A DNA stretch of 64,000 nucleotides. It comes from Boesenbergia rotunda (Eukaryota > Streptophyta > Magnoliopsida > Zingiberales > Zingiberaceae). The stretch is from contig JAGFNQ010001192.1 in assembly GCA_024364735.1 (NCBI GenBank), positions 456,346-520,345 of the forward strand, read 5' to 3'. The notes under the pieces were generated by a model. It worked only from the letters and a program-made list of their open reading frames with translations. It was not told the DNA's origin and ran no database searches. Of this stretch, positions 20,129 through 32,269 are shown in pieces (position 1 is the stretch's first letter; each line of letters starts with the position of its first letter). The translations under genes were made by a program, and so were the position numbers.

Positions 20129-22805
20129 ATGTCACCACAAACAGTGCTAAAGCAAGTGTTGGATTTAAAGATGGTGTTAAAGATTACAAATTGGCTTATT
20201 CTACTCCTGACTACGAAGTCAAATATACTGATATCTTGGTAGCATTCCAAGTAACTCCTCAACCTGGAGTTCCACCCGAATAAGTAGGGTTGTGGTAGCT
20301 GCCAAATCTTCTACTGGTACATGGACAACTGTGTGGATTGATGGACTTACCATTATTGGTCATTAAAAAGGGCGATGTTGCTGGTGCCGGAAGCACCAGA
20401 TCGATCCTGGTTTTGATAATGGCAAAGGGTTCAATGTTAAGTGTGTATTGTTATCTAATGGATTTACCAAGTGTGCAGGAAAATCCTAGTTCACCTAGGC
20501 ATGAAGTCTTGACCTGCACGGTTAAGCAAGAAGTCCTGGTCATGGACTGGGCAACCAAGTCCTGATCCGGAAGATTGGGCAAGAGTCTTAGCCGTGCGAG
20601 GATTGCGGACAGAAGTAGATGCGGGTTGAGGTACGGACGTCTCGAGATCTAGCAGTCTCAGAGGCCGAGCAAAAGTCCAACCAGAGGAGCCGGTTGACAA
20701 AAGGTATCTTCTCTTGAGAGGAGTAGGTGAGGACGCATTCCCCAGAAGAAGGAACAGTATGCATTGGTTCGACCTAGGGTTTCATTTTGAAATCCAATGT
20801 CAGACCCAAGACAGCGGCTGTGATTTATACTTGTAATTATTTATATTATACTGTTCTTGGACTAACCCTGGTTGCAGGAGTGAAAAGTGTTTACTGCTGC
20901 ATCATAGGCGCCTGAGATGAGTCAGGCGCCCGAGAAGCCACCCGTCTGATAGTTATTAGGAGCCCCAGATGGCTTGTTTCAGCGGGTGAGTTCGACTGAG
21001 CTGGCAGGATGTCACGTCAGCAACTCAGGCGGTCGTGAGCCATCAGGTGCCCCAGAGGTCCCAGGCGCCCAAGACCAGAGGATAAGAGTTTGGCCGAGTC
21101 TGTGGATAAGGATGAGCCCGATTCATAACACGTGTCAGGCACCCAACAAGCCTCGGGCATCCGAGAACTCCATATATAAGGGGCTTCACCCCTTGCTTTC
21201 CAGAATAAGTTTTCACATTCAACGAGAAAAGGCTTCTAGCAACTCAAACACTCCAAAGATCTTCAAAATCCTTTTGTGCTCGAGTTCCTCCACGCCGCAA
21301 ATGATCAAGATCGATGACACGCCACCTAAGACATTCTGTGATCCTTCCGGTGTCGTCAGTATATTTTATTCGTTGTTTAAATTTTGTACTCGACTTACAT
21401 ATTTGTAATATTTTTCTCAACATATAGAATTATACAACGAAAACTGTCAAGAACTGTGGGCCTTGGAGTAGGAGCCGTTAAAGACTCCGAACCATGTAAA
21501 AAGAAACGTGTTAGCGTTGTGCTTTTAATTCTTCCGCTATGTTCTGATTATTCCAAAAATTTTACGTAATCGCTATTCAACCCCCCCCTCTATCGATTAC
21601 AACGATCCCACAGATGCTACCACATCGAGGCTGTTATTGGGGAGGATAATCAATATATTACTTATGTAGCTTATCCTTTAGACCTTTTTGAAGAAGATTC
21701 TGTTACTAACATATTTACTTCCATGATGGGAATGTATTTGGTTTCAAAGCCTTACGAGCTCTACGTTTGGAGGATTTGTGAATTCCCACTTCCTATTTCA
21801 AAACTTTCCAAGGCCCACCTCACGACATTCAAGTTAAAAGAGATAAGTTGAACAAATATGGTCGTCCCCTCTTGGAATCTACTATTAAACCAAAATTGGG
21901 ATTAACTGTAAAAACTATGGTAGAGCAGTTTATGAGTGTTACATGGTGGGCTTGATTTTACCGAAGATGATGAAAACATGAACTCACAACCATTTATACG
22001 TTGGAGAGATCATTTCCTATTTTGTGCTGAAGCAATTTATATAGCACAGGTCGAAACAGGTGAAAATTAAAGGGCATTACTTGAATGCTATTGTAGGTAC
22101 ATGTGAACAAATGATGAAAAGGACCATATTTGCTAGAGAATTAGGAGTTCTTATCATAATGCATGATTACTTAACTGGTGGATTCACTATAAATATTAGC
22201 TTGGCTCATTATTGATGTGATAATGACCTACTTCTTCACATCCATCGCGTAATGCATGCAATTATTGATAGATAGAAAATTCATGGTATGCATTTCCATG
22301 TAATAGCTAAAGCATTACATATGTTTGGTGGATATCATATTCACGCTGGTACAATAATAAGTAAACTGGAAGGGGAACGTAACATGACTTTAGGTTTTGT
22401 TGATTTATTACGTGATGATTTTATTAAAAAATATCAAAGTTGTGGAATTTTCTTCACTCAAGATTGGGTTTCTATGTTAGGTGTTATACTCGTAGCTTCA
22501 CGAGGTATTCATGTTAGGCATATGCCTGCGCTGACCGAAATCTTTAGGGATGATTCTTTACTATAGTTTAGAGGAGGAACTTTAGGACACCCTTGGGGAA
22601 ATGCACCTAGTGCAGTAGCTAATAGGGTGGCTTTAAAAGCATGTGTACAAACTCAAAATGAGGGATGTGATATTCCTTGTGAAGTTAATGTAATTAACTG
22701 TGAAACTTGGAAATGGAGCCCTGAACTAGCCATTACTTGTGAAGTATGGAAAAGATCAAATTTGAATTTGAACTAGTAGATAAACTAGATAAAGAGAAAA
22801 GTTAA
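20129..22805 (+). pseudogene. rbcL: rbcL pseudogene, split by a solo LTR
   Basis: Plastid-derived copy of the large subunit of Rubisco. ATG at 20129 opens MSPQT; the body is 20129-20378 plus 21618-22805, close to the normal length of about 1.43 kb. Recognisable parts include GVKDYK, the region around the carbamylated lysine (TMDQ-like and GLDFT segments, 21950-22010), and an open piece at 22288-22566 with HIHAG, KLEGER, TLGFVDLLRDD, FFTQDW and MPALTEIF. Early stop (TAA after CCACCCGAA near 20281), frameshifts and many C-to-T changes (for example WHMP to RHMP, DDSV to DDSL) show long decay without selection. The ancestral gene fixes CO2 in the stroma; this copy does not. Confidence 0.95.
20379..21612 (+). 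mobile_element. solo LTR inside rbcL pseudogene
   Basis: 1234 bp of the element X LTR family (TGCTGGTGCCGG start, TGTTGG mutated; ATCCCACA end). Target duplication GATGT/GATGC (20374-20378, 21613-21617), one mismatch; GATGC is the rbcL sequence at that point. Carries a hairpin array, closing hairpin (20677-20697), core, palindromes, TATA near 21172 and a C-rich end, as in 17134-18372. Confidence 0.92.
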
Positions 22806-22975
22806 GTGTGCATAATTTATTAATTTCTTTTTATTCTCTTAATTGATTGCAATTAAAGTTGACCTAGTCTTTTCCTAAAAATAGATTGGACTGATTACCG
22901 AATAAAAAAAAAGAACGAGCATCCTATATATACTATGTATTTACACATATGTTTATAACCCTTTTACTTTATAAT

Positions 22976-23917
22976 TGATCCCGGCCTTGCTTACGGGTAG
23001 TAGGGCCCGCTCAGCCAACCAGCCTGGCGCCATGAAGGTTCAGCAGATGGACCAACCAAGACCTCACCCGAGGGTCCCTAAGCCAGGAAGCTCCCCGGGG
23101 CGCCATCCAGCCAGCGACGAGCAAGGTCGGTCAGGTCGGCCCCAAGCTCTTCCTGGCTCGATCACCTTGACCCGTGCCCAGATCCAGATGGGGGTCGGGC
23201 GAGCCAATCGGACACGTGGCAACCCATGCTCCCCCAACACCACACGAATCGGATATCCAGCAGAATCAGCCAGACATAACCCAACAAGCCCCCAACTCAG
23301 GGCATATCCTGCGCCTCAACTCTCCCAGGCGGACGCATGGCGGCCCACGCTCCCTGGCCATTTTCCGACCCGGTCCTGGACACCCGGACCTGCCGGTCCG
23401 CGCTCGGGTTATAGACTATCTCGTCCCTATGCGCCCTATGTCATTATATCCAGGGTACGACCTTGATGTTGGAGTACTACACATCTTACCTATTCCTGAC
23501 ACACCTCGCGGTCAGTCCGCCCATTCAGTACCGTCGTACTACTCGAACACCCCGTGCTATGCCGCGGTACTCCCAAATGCCCTCATACGAGCTGACAAGT
23601 ACCACACCCTTGTCTCATCGACACGAACAAGGGTTGTCAGCTCCCCCGGCTATATAAGTCCTCCACTCCTCATTCCGCAGGTATGTGCGCAAGCTCTCTC
23701 TCTTCTACCATATTTCCATTTGCTCTATTATATCCTACGGATACTAACTTGACCATGGGAGTGTTTGACCGGGGAAACTCCCCGGCGGGTTTACTAACGG
23801 TCATTATTTTGCAGGCAGGAGCCAACTCGGAGCCAGATCAGCACCACCTCGGCAGCTCGTTTCGCTCGGGAGGCCATCCCGCCCTTGGAGCTTCCACTCC
23901 GCCTCGCGACAGGATCA
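22976..23917 (+). mobile_element. solo LTR, gypsy-like with TGATCC termini
   Basis: 942 bp with 6-bp inverted ends TGATCC...GGATCA and a perfect target duplication ATAAT (22971-22975, 23918-23922). GC-rich, with a TATA box in GGCTATATAAG (about 23650) on the plus strand. The termini differ from all the Sirevirus-like LTRs here and recall Tat-type gypsy LTRs; the lineage is inferred. The open frame at 22975-23466 lies wholly inside it and is not a gene. Confidence 0.87.
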
Positions 23918-23922
23918 ATAAT

Positions 23923-24115
23923 GATATCTAAATAAAATATATAAGATAAGATAAGATCTAAATAAAAGATCGGAGACTAACAACTCAATATTCTATAAAT
24001 ATATAAGATAAAATCTAAATAAAAGATCAGAGACTAACAACTCAATATTCTATTGTTTGTTATTGTATTTATAATGAATTTAATCCAATTTTAGGGATCC
24101 TTGGGAGTGGTGGAC
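23923..24115. repeat. possible plastid spacer remnant with tandem duplication
   Basis: A block of about 60 bp with AAATAAAAGATC and GAGACTAACAACTCAATA occurs twice in tandem (about 23942-24000 and 24001-24055). From memory the sequence resembles the rbcL-accD spacer, so the plastid insert may extend past the solo LTR. Confidence 0.45.
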
Positions 24116-24126
24116 TTTTTTTTTGG

Positions 24127-24417
24127 GCCCCCGCAGGCATAGCGCGATTGGTAAATGCTCACTTGAGTGATCCCTCACTTCTCGGGTTCGATTCCTCCTT
24201 GGTAGAGTGTGCAGTAAGCTGACGGAAGAAATCACCACAAGCTGCTGCGTGGTCGGGCCATCGGATACCGATATCATCAGTGGTGAAGTCGCCATGTGTC
24301 TCCGTCCCATGATTTACCCTCATTGATCAGTAGGGACTCTCGTTGAAGGTTGCGGGGTAGGGCCGGTCAGCCAAGCGGATTAGTCGGGCGCAAGCTTGGA
24401 TACCCCTTGTAAATCCA
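24127..24417 (+). mobile_element. tRNA-derived SINE-like element
   Basis: Head GCCCCCG, an A box-like TAGCGCGATTGG (24139-24150) and a B box GGTTCGATTCC (24186-24196) spaced as in a pol III promoter. The body is unrelated to any tRNA, and the tail runs into an AT microsatellite (24419-24443). No target duplication was found. It shares its head and a GATTTACCCT block with the SINE at 61009-61262. Confidence 0.6.
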
Positions 24418-24443
24418 AATATATATATATATATATATATATT

Positions 24444-24828
24444 GTCTTTTTCATTGCATGTTGAAATAGAAACTTAATTTTTTATTATATTATAAGAAAA
24501 ATGAGACTGAGAAATGAGAACAAATTGTTTATTTATAGAAATAGAAACTTTTCACAATTATTTGGTTTGTATTTCATGGTATTTTATACCTCATATGGGA
24601 AAATGTCGTTTCTTTCTATTAAAGACAAAAGTTGAGAAAAAGATTTTATCAATATATTGAAGTAATACTTCGAATTTTCACAAAAGATAATTTTTTCTTT
24701 TGTAGAAAAATTATAGGAAACATTTTGCTCTAGTACAATGACCTTTTACATTGAGAGATTAGACATCCAACGAGATATTTTACACTCATTAAAAATTGAC
24801 CTCAAGACATATTGGAGCAACTACCCAT
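24444..24828. other. no gene; AT-rich DNA
   Basis: No open frame, RNA gene or repeat structure seen. Confidence 0.4.
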
Positions 24829-24833
24829 ATATA

Positions 24834-26670
24834 TGTTAGTATTAGTCCTAAGAGCCAATCATGAGTTGATTTACTTAGGACATAATGTATTATATTTATC
24901 AATAGAAGACAATTTTATATTTATTATATTTACTTCATGTTTGTGTCAACTGAATAAATATAATAATGTCATAAAATAGTAGGTTCTAATCTACAGGATA
25001 TTAATTGGTGAATTGATTATGGGAGGTTGTCGATATATATATATAATACTATTTTTAAATATTCTCAACCAAGTATTAATAAACAAGAGTAGTATTAATG
25101 CGTTAAGACTAATATGTAGATGAGTTGATGACTTGATCTCACAAGTCATGTATGTGAGATATCATGTTGATGCATAGATATATTTAGAAAATATGTACTG
25201 AATTGACCTGCCATGAGAAGTTTCATGGATCGTTATATGAGTATTATAAACATTCTCATAGTGACTATTAGTATAAATAGTCATTAGACCTGAAGTCACT
25301 ATGGTTTCCTACATAAGGAGTTGTATAATTTGGTATTGATAAACGTCACATGTAACAAGATGACCTATAAAGTTGTTCATTGGGTATACAATATGCTATG
25401 TAGAGGGATGTGAGTGTTGTAGATGAGATTTGTCTCTTTCATATAATAGAAAAGATATCTGTGGGTCCCTTGATAAAGTAAGACTACTAAAATGTAGGGT
25501 CATGCTCAAATAAGTCAACATGAGATATTAAACTTATTTGGTTAAGTGAGTGTACTTAGAGATCAAGAACATCATAAATTAAGGAGAGGATGACACAGTC
25601 TATATCTCATTAATCAATCTAGATATCAAGGATAAAAGGACTGAACTATACAAAATAATGGTCAAAGACAGGTTAGGTCGGATCTCAACATTTTCGTCAC
25701 TTGGATAACAATGATGCATTGCTAGATGTCACTCATTGCTTATGTATCTAAAATTATTTTAGGAATACTACCAACGTTATAAGAACCTATTGTGTCACAC
25801 ATAAAGAGCATGTTGATTTAAAGAGTGATTTATTTTAGTTTGCCTAAATAGTGTGGGACTATGCTTTAAGTATGAAATTGGTTTCAAACCTTAAGCATAT
25901 TGATTTAATGAGTTAATTCAACATGATTCCTTTTTCTTTTAAGGTCCAACCCAACTATAGAGTCTGCTAAGAAAAACACTCTTCAACTTCCAGAGAAGGT
26001 GAAGAGTTTGTCATCTCTTTAAAAAGTTTAGCACTCTTTAACTTCCAAAGAAGGTGAAGAGTCTTTCATCCCTTTATAGAGTTTAACACTCTTCAACATC
26101 TAGAGAAGGTGAAAAGTTTACCATCTCTTTAAAGAAGATAAGAAGATGAAGAGTTAAGACTCTTTAACTTTCAAAGAAGATGAAGAGTTTACCATCTCTT
26201 AAAAGAGGTCAAGAAGGTGAAGAGTTAAGACTTTTCAACTTCCGAAGAAGGTGAAGAGTTTACCATCTCATTAAAGAAGGCAAGAAGGTGAAGGGTTGAC
26301 ATTATTGTTCACCTTGCCACCTTATATATACCCATCTCTAGTAAGAAGGTGAATGGTTGGTAATTCTTCTTCTTCTCCTTGTCACCTTGGATATCATCTA
26401 ACAAGAAGGTGAAGGTATGTGATACTCTCCAATTCATAAGTTCGTGAGACGAAGGAAGAGACGTGCTCATGTGGATACCGTAGAGGCATGGACATTTTGA
26501 TCACGCTCAAATTGGCTAAACTAGTATATTTCAAGAGGGGGTTCACGCATCAAAGGTAACAATCCTATTCGCTAGAGTAGTTATAAGAGTAATTTTGTAT
26601 TCGTATGGATTTCTGGAGGAATTAATTTTCTGCTGTGTTTTATTTTATTTTTTCGCTTAAGATCCCTACA
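24834..26670 (+). mobile_element. solo LTR, TGTTAG family
   Basis: 1837 bp, TGTTAGTATTAGTCC to GATCCCTACA, flanked by ATATA on both sides (24829-24833, 26671-26675). It belongs to the same family as 41174-46722 and 41683-43573 (shared text on the second half of each, such as GATGATGCATTGCTAGATG-like sequence). A GAAGGTGAAGAGTT repeat (about 25980-26420) replaces the GC palindromes of other LTRs. Confidence 0.85.
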
Positions 26671-26675
26671 ATATA

Positions 26676-28346
26676 TACCAACTATATCAATCCATGGGGG
26701 TGATTCTAATATTATGTTATTGAATAGGGTTGATATCACTGCAAGAGATTCGAAGAGGTTGTTGAATGTGTTCATCTAGATCTTAAATATTGATAAAAAA
26801 TGTAAGTGCAATGTGACTGATCTGACTATGCATTGATGGATTCTTTTTTTCTAATCAGTCAAGAATTTTAGAGTCAATGAGTTTGTGAATCCCAAAAGAT
26901 TATGGCATGCTTGTTCAAGAGGTTTGTGAAATTGTTGATGTATCAGGATCTACTCACTACTATTCATACAAATTTCAATGACTCACTTTCCATTCTATTG
27001 ATTCAGCTTGAATATGTCATCCTACTCCCAGTCCTCCTATTATTGGCTGCAACACTTAGTTCGGATTCACACTATTGAGCCTTTAATCTTCAGTAGCCAA
27101 GTAGGTCTCTATCAAGCTTCCAATCTGCTAACTTGGGTTCACCTAGGTAGATCCTTCAACCTTCTATGACCTACTAACTCTGTGTAATTTGACTTGTGAC
27201 TTGTTACGCCTAAGCTACTTATTCGATCTGTAAGGTCAACACCAGTGAATAGGGGCCGATTTTACCCCTCTGATGCTTAAGTTAGTACAATGTTGAAGAA
27301 AAAGGTCATCTCCCTTGAGAGGAGGGCTTGAATTGGAAAAGAGAGTCCTTTCATAGGGAAAGGGTTTTGGCAAGTTGTCAGAGAGAGTATCCTCTGCTGG
27401 GGAAGGACTTTAGTAAACTGTGAGATAGAGTGTCTTATGATGGGGCATTGTTAAAATGATAATACTTGGCACATAGATAGTTTATAAATCCTGAGACATT
27501 AGCTACTTGGCACTTAGGTTGTTACATGAATGCTCGGAAGCATAAGTTACCTCGGAAGCTATCAGGATGATAACACTTGACGCATTTGTCGTTAATAAAG
27601 CCCAAATACATTAACTACTTAGCACTTAAGCCATTATATAGATGCCCGAAAGCATGAGTTAGCTCAGAAGTTGTCAGGATGATAATATTTGACACATTAG
27701 TTGTTAATAAAGTCTTGAGGCATTAGTTACCTAGCACTTAGGTAGTTATATGGATGCTTGGAAGAATGAGTTAGCCCTAAAGCTGTCAGGTTAATAATAC
27801 TTGGTACATTGGCCATTAATAAAGCCTAGATGCATTAGCTACTTAGCACTTGCGTCATTATATGGATGCCTGAAAGCATGAGTTAGCTCGGAAGCTATTA
27901 GAATGATAATATTTGACACATTGACCGTTAATAAAGCCCTGAGGCATTAGCTACTTGGTAGTTAGGTCATTATATGGATGCTCAAAAGTTGTCAGGATGA
28001 TAATATTTAGCACATTGGTCATTAATAAAGTCCTAAGACATTAGCTATCTGATACTTTAGCCATTATATGGATACTCGGAAGCATGAAGATGTAGGATAA
28101 AGGAATTGAGTAATGTTCAAGCTATCCTATTGTATGACCTTACTTAGGATAGTACATTACTTGTGTGTAGTTTTTCTTCTTCATACCTTTGTCACTACTT
28201 GATATCGGATTCTCTATCAGTTCCAACCATACCTGTCTCTAGACCTTCTTTTTAACCCATTCCTAAATCTCGGTGATATGACATCCTTCATTCATTCCAC
28301 ATGACCTTTCATTTCCTACCTTTAATGTTGCTTTTACTGATCCTTC
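26676..28346. repeat. no gene; tandem array of about 115-bp units
   Basis: Between about 27455 and 28092 five to six diverged units of about 110-120 bp repeat the motifs GATAATA(C/T)TTGGCACAT, TTAATAAAG and GGATGC(T/C)CGGAAGCATGAG. The remaining sequence (26676-27450 and 28093-28346) shows no gene. Confidence 0.7.
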
Positions 28347-29036
28347 TGTTGGGGTTGTAAGGTTGTAAATATAGTCCTACATTGAAAATACATAGGAAAG
28401 ATCATGAGCTTATAAGAGAAAGATAACTCCATTGGCATGAGGCATTTTGGGTAGAGCCCAAGAGCAAAACCATGAGGGATTAAGCCTAATATGGACAATA
28501 TCATACCATTGTGAAGATATCTAAATTCCTTTTGGTCCTAACATTTGGTATCGGAGCCTGGACTATCAAAAGGTTTAACCACCGACTGTGCATAAGAGCT
28601 ATGGTCTAATTGAACGATATGGGTTAAGCCTTGAATAAAGAAAGTATGAGCTCTCGTGTCTTGATCAAGAGGACCAGACACCAGGCAGAGAAGTCCGAGT
28701 TGTAGCTAGACAATGAAGTCCTAGTAGGCCGGGCGGACTGAGGGACAGAAAGTCCTAGTAGATCGATGATCGAACATCAAATGGCAATACTTTCTGCTTG
28801 AGGGGACCTGTGATCCTTTGTTTGGGGGGGGGGGGAGATTATTGGAGTTGTAAGGTTGTAAACATAGTCCCACATTGAAAACACATGAGAAAAATCATGA
28901 GCTTATAAGAGAAAGATATCTCCATTATTATGAGACCTTTTGTGTAGAGCTTAAGAGCAAAATCACAAGGGCTTAGGCTCAAAGTGGATAATATCATACC
29001 ATTGTAGAAATATTTAAATTTCTTTTGGTCATAATA
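28347..29036 (+). mobile_element. TRIM (terminal-repeat retrotransposon in miniature)
   Basis: 690 bp: 5' LTR 28347-28543 (197 bp, TGTTGG...CTAACA), primer site TGGTATCGGAGC (28546-28557), about 280 bp of noncoding interior, a G-rich polypurine tract (28824-28839) and 3' LTR 28840-29036 (197 bp). The target duplication is CCTTC (28342-28346, 29037-29041). It has no coding capacity, so autonomous elements must mobilise it. The 3' LTR ends are mutated (TATTGG, AATA). Confidence 0.92.
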
Positions 29037-29317
29037 CCTTCTTCCAGAAGTTTCTCAGGGCTATAAGATTCTATCCATCTCCTCTACTCCCGTCCAACCT
29101 TCTTTTGTCTTTGTACGGCTGGTCCTGCTCCCCTTGCACCTATATAAATGTCTCTTCCCCCTTACGGGGTGATACTATCCTTTTTCTTTAGAGTTGTATT
29201 TTTCTCAACTTTCTTTTATGTATTTCTCACTTTTCCTTTCAGGACCTTATCATAGATCATTCCCATTCTCTCCTAGAGGCTTATAGATGGATCTTTGTTG
29301 ATTTAGAGAAGATTAAT

Positions 29318-30040
29318 AGTATTTGATGCCTTGTGTTTAAGTATGCATGAACTTAGGAACACAAAAAGTCGAGCAAAAGACTCAGCGAGAGAGAAGGATG
29401 GCATGGGAACGGAGTCAATGAGCATAGTGCATTTGAGGGACGAGGAACTATGGAAGAGTATACTGCAAAACTAGAAGGACGCGGTCTGAGGGATGAGAAG
29501 CCAAGAGAAAGTCTGGCGAGGAGAAGATTTGAGTTGGGTTCGGGTGAGCTCAACTTCGGATGGCTAAACAATCACCTAGGCGAGCGAAAGTGGGAATGGT
29601 CAAAATCTGAGTTAACCATTCTGAGGTGCCTCAAATGTTATTGGAGGTGCCTTCGATGAACAGTAGTCGAGGCGCCTTCGATCACACTAAAGACACCTCT
29701 AAGTCAATAGAGTCGTTGCCAAGCAGATAAGCGTGAGATACATGTCAGCCGACCCGAGGCGCTTTAGATGGTCTGAGGCACCTCCAAAGTGTCACATCAA
29801 CACAACGGTCATTTCAATCAGTAGTATATAAATAAAGGTCTCATCCTCTATTCTAGAACAACACACTTCGAATTAACTTCTTAATTCAGTTTTAAGCTTC
29901 GATACTCTCAACTCTGTAAGGGGCTTCTCTGCCTCTGACCTTTGTCGATGAAGGAGATTTCGTAGTGTTTTTTTCACAGCATTGGATTAACAACAATTTA
30001 GATTATAACCAAGTAAATCCTTGAGTACTTACTTTCTGTT
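29318..30040 (+). repeat. degraded LTR related to the 34914/53561 family
   Basis: Read forward it matches the reverse complement of the LTR at 53561-54334 (shared GATGGCATGGG, GTTGGGTTCGGGTGAGCTCAAC). AGTATATAAATAAAGG near 29823 is a TATA box. Both ends are eroded and limits are approximate. Confidence 0.55.
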
Positions 30041-30099
30041 TATGTTTATTTTGATTATTTATTTAGTATGTGCTTGTTAAGTAAGTAGTAAGAGAATTT

Positions 30100-30628
30100 G
30101 AATTTGAATTTGTAGGTTATTCATCTCCTTTAGCTGGTCTTTTAACTCGATCCAATAGCAAGTAGCTTGACTAGCCAACCAAGCTCATAGCATGGGCGGC
30201 CATGAGCAACTTGGCCAGCTTGCCAAGCTCACAGCCAAGGGGGCCATGAGAAGCTTAGCTACGATCGGAGATGGGATAGGAGAGGAGAAGGGAGAGCTCA
30301 CCAAATTACCTAGGTGCCAGAGAGGAGATCGTGCACGTACCGAAGAGTAGTATCCAGAGATAGGAGAAACATCGGAGATCCGAGATTAAGAAACTAAAAT
30401 CACGCGGAGACCAAATTAGGGTTCCGCCCTAATTTTGATCCCAATTTTAGTGATGGAAACGCTTTTCCCATCATTACTTAGCGATGGAAAAGAGTTCCCA
30501 TTGTTAATTATCGACGAAAAATAGTTGCTATTGTTACTTAGCGACGGGAGCTCTTTTATGTTATTAATTACCAACAAAAAATAAATTCCATTGCATATTC
30601 TGTCATTAATATGAGTTTTTTTGTAGTG
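30100..30628. mobile_element. CACTA-like terminus
   Basis: Ends in TTTTTTTGTAGTG, the reverse complement of a CACTA terminal repeat (CACTACAAAAAAA), preceded by repeated subterminal TTACTTAGCGA(T/C)GG motifs (30470-30545). The opposite terminus was not located and no transposase is present. Confidence 0.45.
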
Positions 30629-30657
30629 TTATTAAAACATGAAAATCATATACAATA

Positions 30658-32223
30658 TGTTGGTGCAAAAAGCATCAGACCTGAACAGTCAACCTCTAGT
30701 GTTTCGATGTTTAACAATATACCAAGGTCTGATCAAAGTGATCAAGGGTTAAACCAAAGGGTCAGCCAAACAGGATCTGATATTTGGCATAGAGAATAGT
30801 ACCCAAGCTTGGTCAGTTGACTAAGGGATAAGCTAAACAGGACTTGATGGTTGATAGATAGAGTATACTTATTTGGACTAAGCTAAACAATACCTGAAGA
30901 TTGGAAGAAAGAAGTCTAGTTAGGATTAATATGACTAGCAAAAAAGTCCTTATCGAGGCACGAAATCCTGGTGAGTGAAGTTGGGCAAGAAGTCTTGACA
31001 TGCATGGTTGAGCATGAAGTCTTGGTTTGGGGAATTAGGCACGAAGTCCTGGTCGAGGGTTGGACACCGAAGTCTTAGTCCAGGGGACTTAGTATGAAGT
31101 CCTGGTCGGGGATCAGGCAACGAAGACTTTGCCAAGCGAGGACTACGGACAGAAGTAGAGATGGGTCGAGGATCAGACATCTTGAGATCCGGGAGTCTCA
31201 GAGGTCGAGCACGAAGTCTTGGTCTGGAGGACCAAGCAGAAGACTTTGCCGAGCGGTGAACACGAATAGAAGTAGAGACTGGTCGAGGATCAAACGTCTC
31301 GACATCCGGGTTCTCAGAGGCCGAGTAAAAGTCCAACCGGAGGTCCCGGTTGGCAAAAGGTAGCTTCTCTAGATTGGAGTACGTGAAAGACATGTTCCTC
31401 GGAAAGTAGAACAGTAGGCGTCGGTTCGACCTAGGATTTCAGTTGAAATCCAAAAGTCAGAACCAAACAACTCTGGCTGTCAATCAACTAAGTCATAAGA
31501 TTGTTTGTCAGTTTATTGTGTGTTTTGTTGTCTTGCAGGTACTTGGAGTTGGAGGCAAGATAGGAGAACAAACGCAAAACAAACAGAGGCTGGGAAAAAG
31601 GTTCCAGGCGCCTGAAAGCAATTCAGGTGCCTGGGATGAGAAATTTATCCCTGCGTCGAGTTCGCCATTTAGATAAGCTTGGACCAGTTATTAGGCGCCT
31701 CAATGGGCTCTAGGGTGGCTTAATACTGTGTATAAATAGGGGTGCCAACCCCTCAATTAAAATATCAACTTTCACATCTGTTTAATCATTCTCTGTGAAG
31801 AAAAAGTACGAAGACGAAGCTTTGCGATCAAGGAGCTTCCAGGAGGAAGTGCGCGATGCTTCGGAGTTCCAGATTAATCGAGATCGTCATCCTTTGTTTG
31901 GTTTGGATTTATTTATAAGTTGTAATTCATTCTTATTGTGCCTGTACTCAAACTGTAAGACGGGTTTCTCCACTTACGGAAATTCTGAAATGGAGACAAC
32001 TAGTGGACGGGCGCTACCCGTACATAGGCCTTGGACGTACTAACCCTGGGGGGTTGGGAACCAAGTAAAGTCTCGCGTGTTTGTGTTGTGCTTTCTCATC
32101 TTTATTTATTATTCCACTGCGTACTAACTCTTCTGATAGAAAGATGATTGATCGAACGATAAGATTTGAAGAAATTTACGAGTTGATATTCACCCCCCCT
32201 CTATCGATGCCACCGATCCTACA
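30658..32223 (+). repeat. 5' LTR of element E
   Basis: 1566 bp, TGTTGGTGC to GATCCTACA. Hairpin array about 30950-31320 (one perfect stem CTTGGTC/GACCAAG near 31228), closing hairpin about 31330-31352, core to about 31470, AGGCGCC-type palindromes 31605-31700, TATA in GTATAAATAGGG (about 31731), C-rich end 32192-32201. Confidence 0.87.
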
Positions 32224-32225
32224 AT

Positions 32226-32237
32226 TGGTATCAGAGC
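32226..32237 (+). promoter_or_regulatory. primer binding site of element E
   Basis: TGGTATCAGAGC two bases after the 5' LTR, initiator methionine tRNA type. Confidence 0.88.
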
Positions 32238-32269
32238 AGGTGACTCTGATCGGACTCACCACCGAAGAA

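Larger units (their letters stand above)
19735..22970 (+). other. plastid DNA insert (NUPT): atpB-rbcL spacer, rbcL and downstream
   Basis: Contains recognisable plastid spacer sequence (ACATATACAACATATATCA near 19780), the rbcL promoter, 5' UTR (AGGGAGGGACTT), coding region and the decayed 3' stem-loop region. The borders are estimates by eye. A Sirevirus-like solo LTR (20379-21612) interrupts it. Sequence right of the next solo LTR (23923-24115) may be a continuation. Transfer through the mitochondrion first cannot be excluded. Confidence 0.85.

Noticed and set aside
22288..22566. Stand-alone 92-aa protein
   Set aside because: It is an internal piece of the rbcL pseudogene, not a gene.
22975..23466. 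163-aa open frame and an overlapping 192-aa frame (23174-23752)
   Set aside because: Both lie entirely within a solo LTR bounded by ATAAT duplications, are GC-rich low-complexity and resemble no protein family.
24127..24417. Functional tRNA gene
   Set aside because: A and B boxes are present but no cloverleaf or acceptor stem can be formed; it fits a SINE head.
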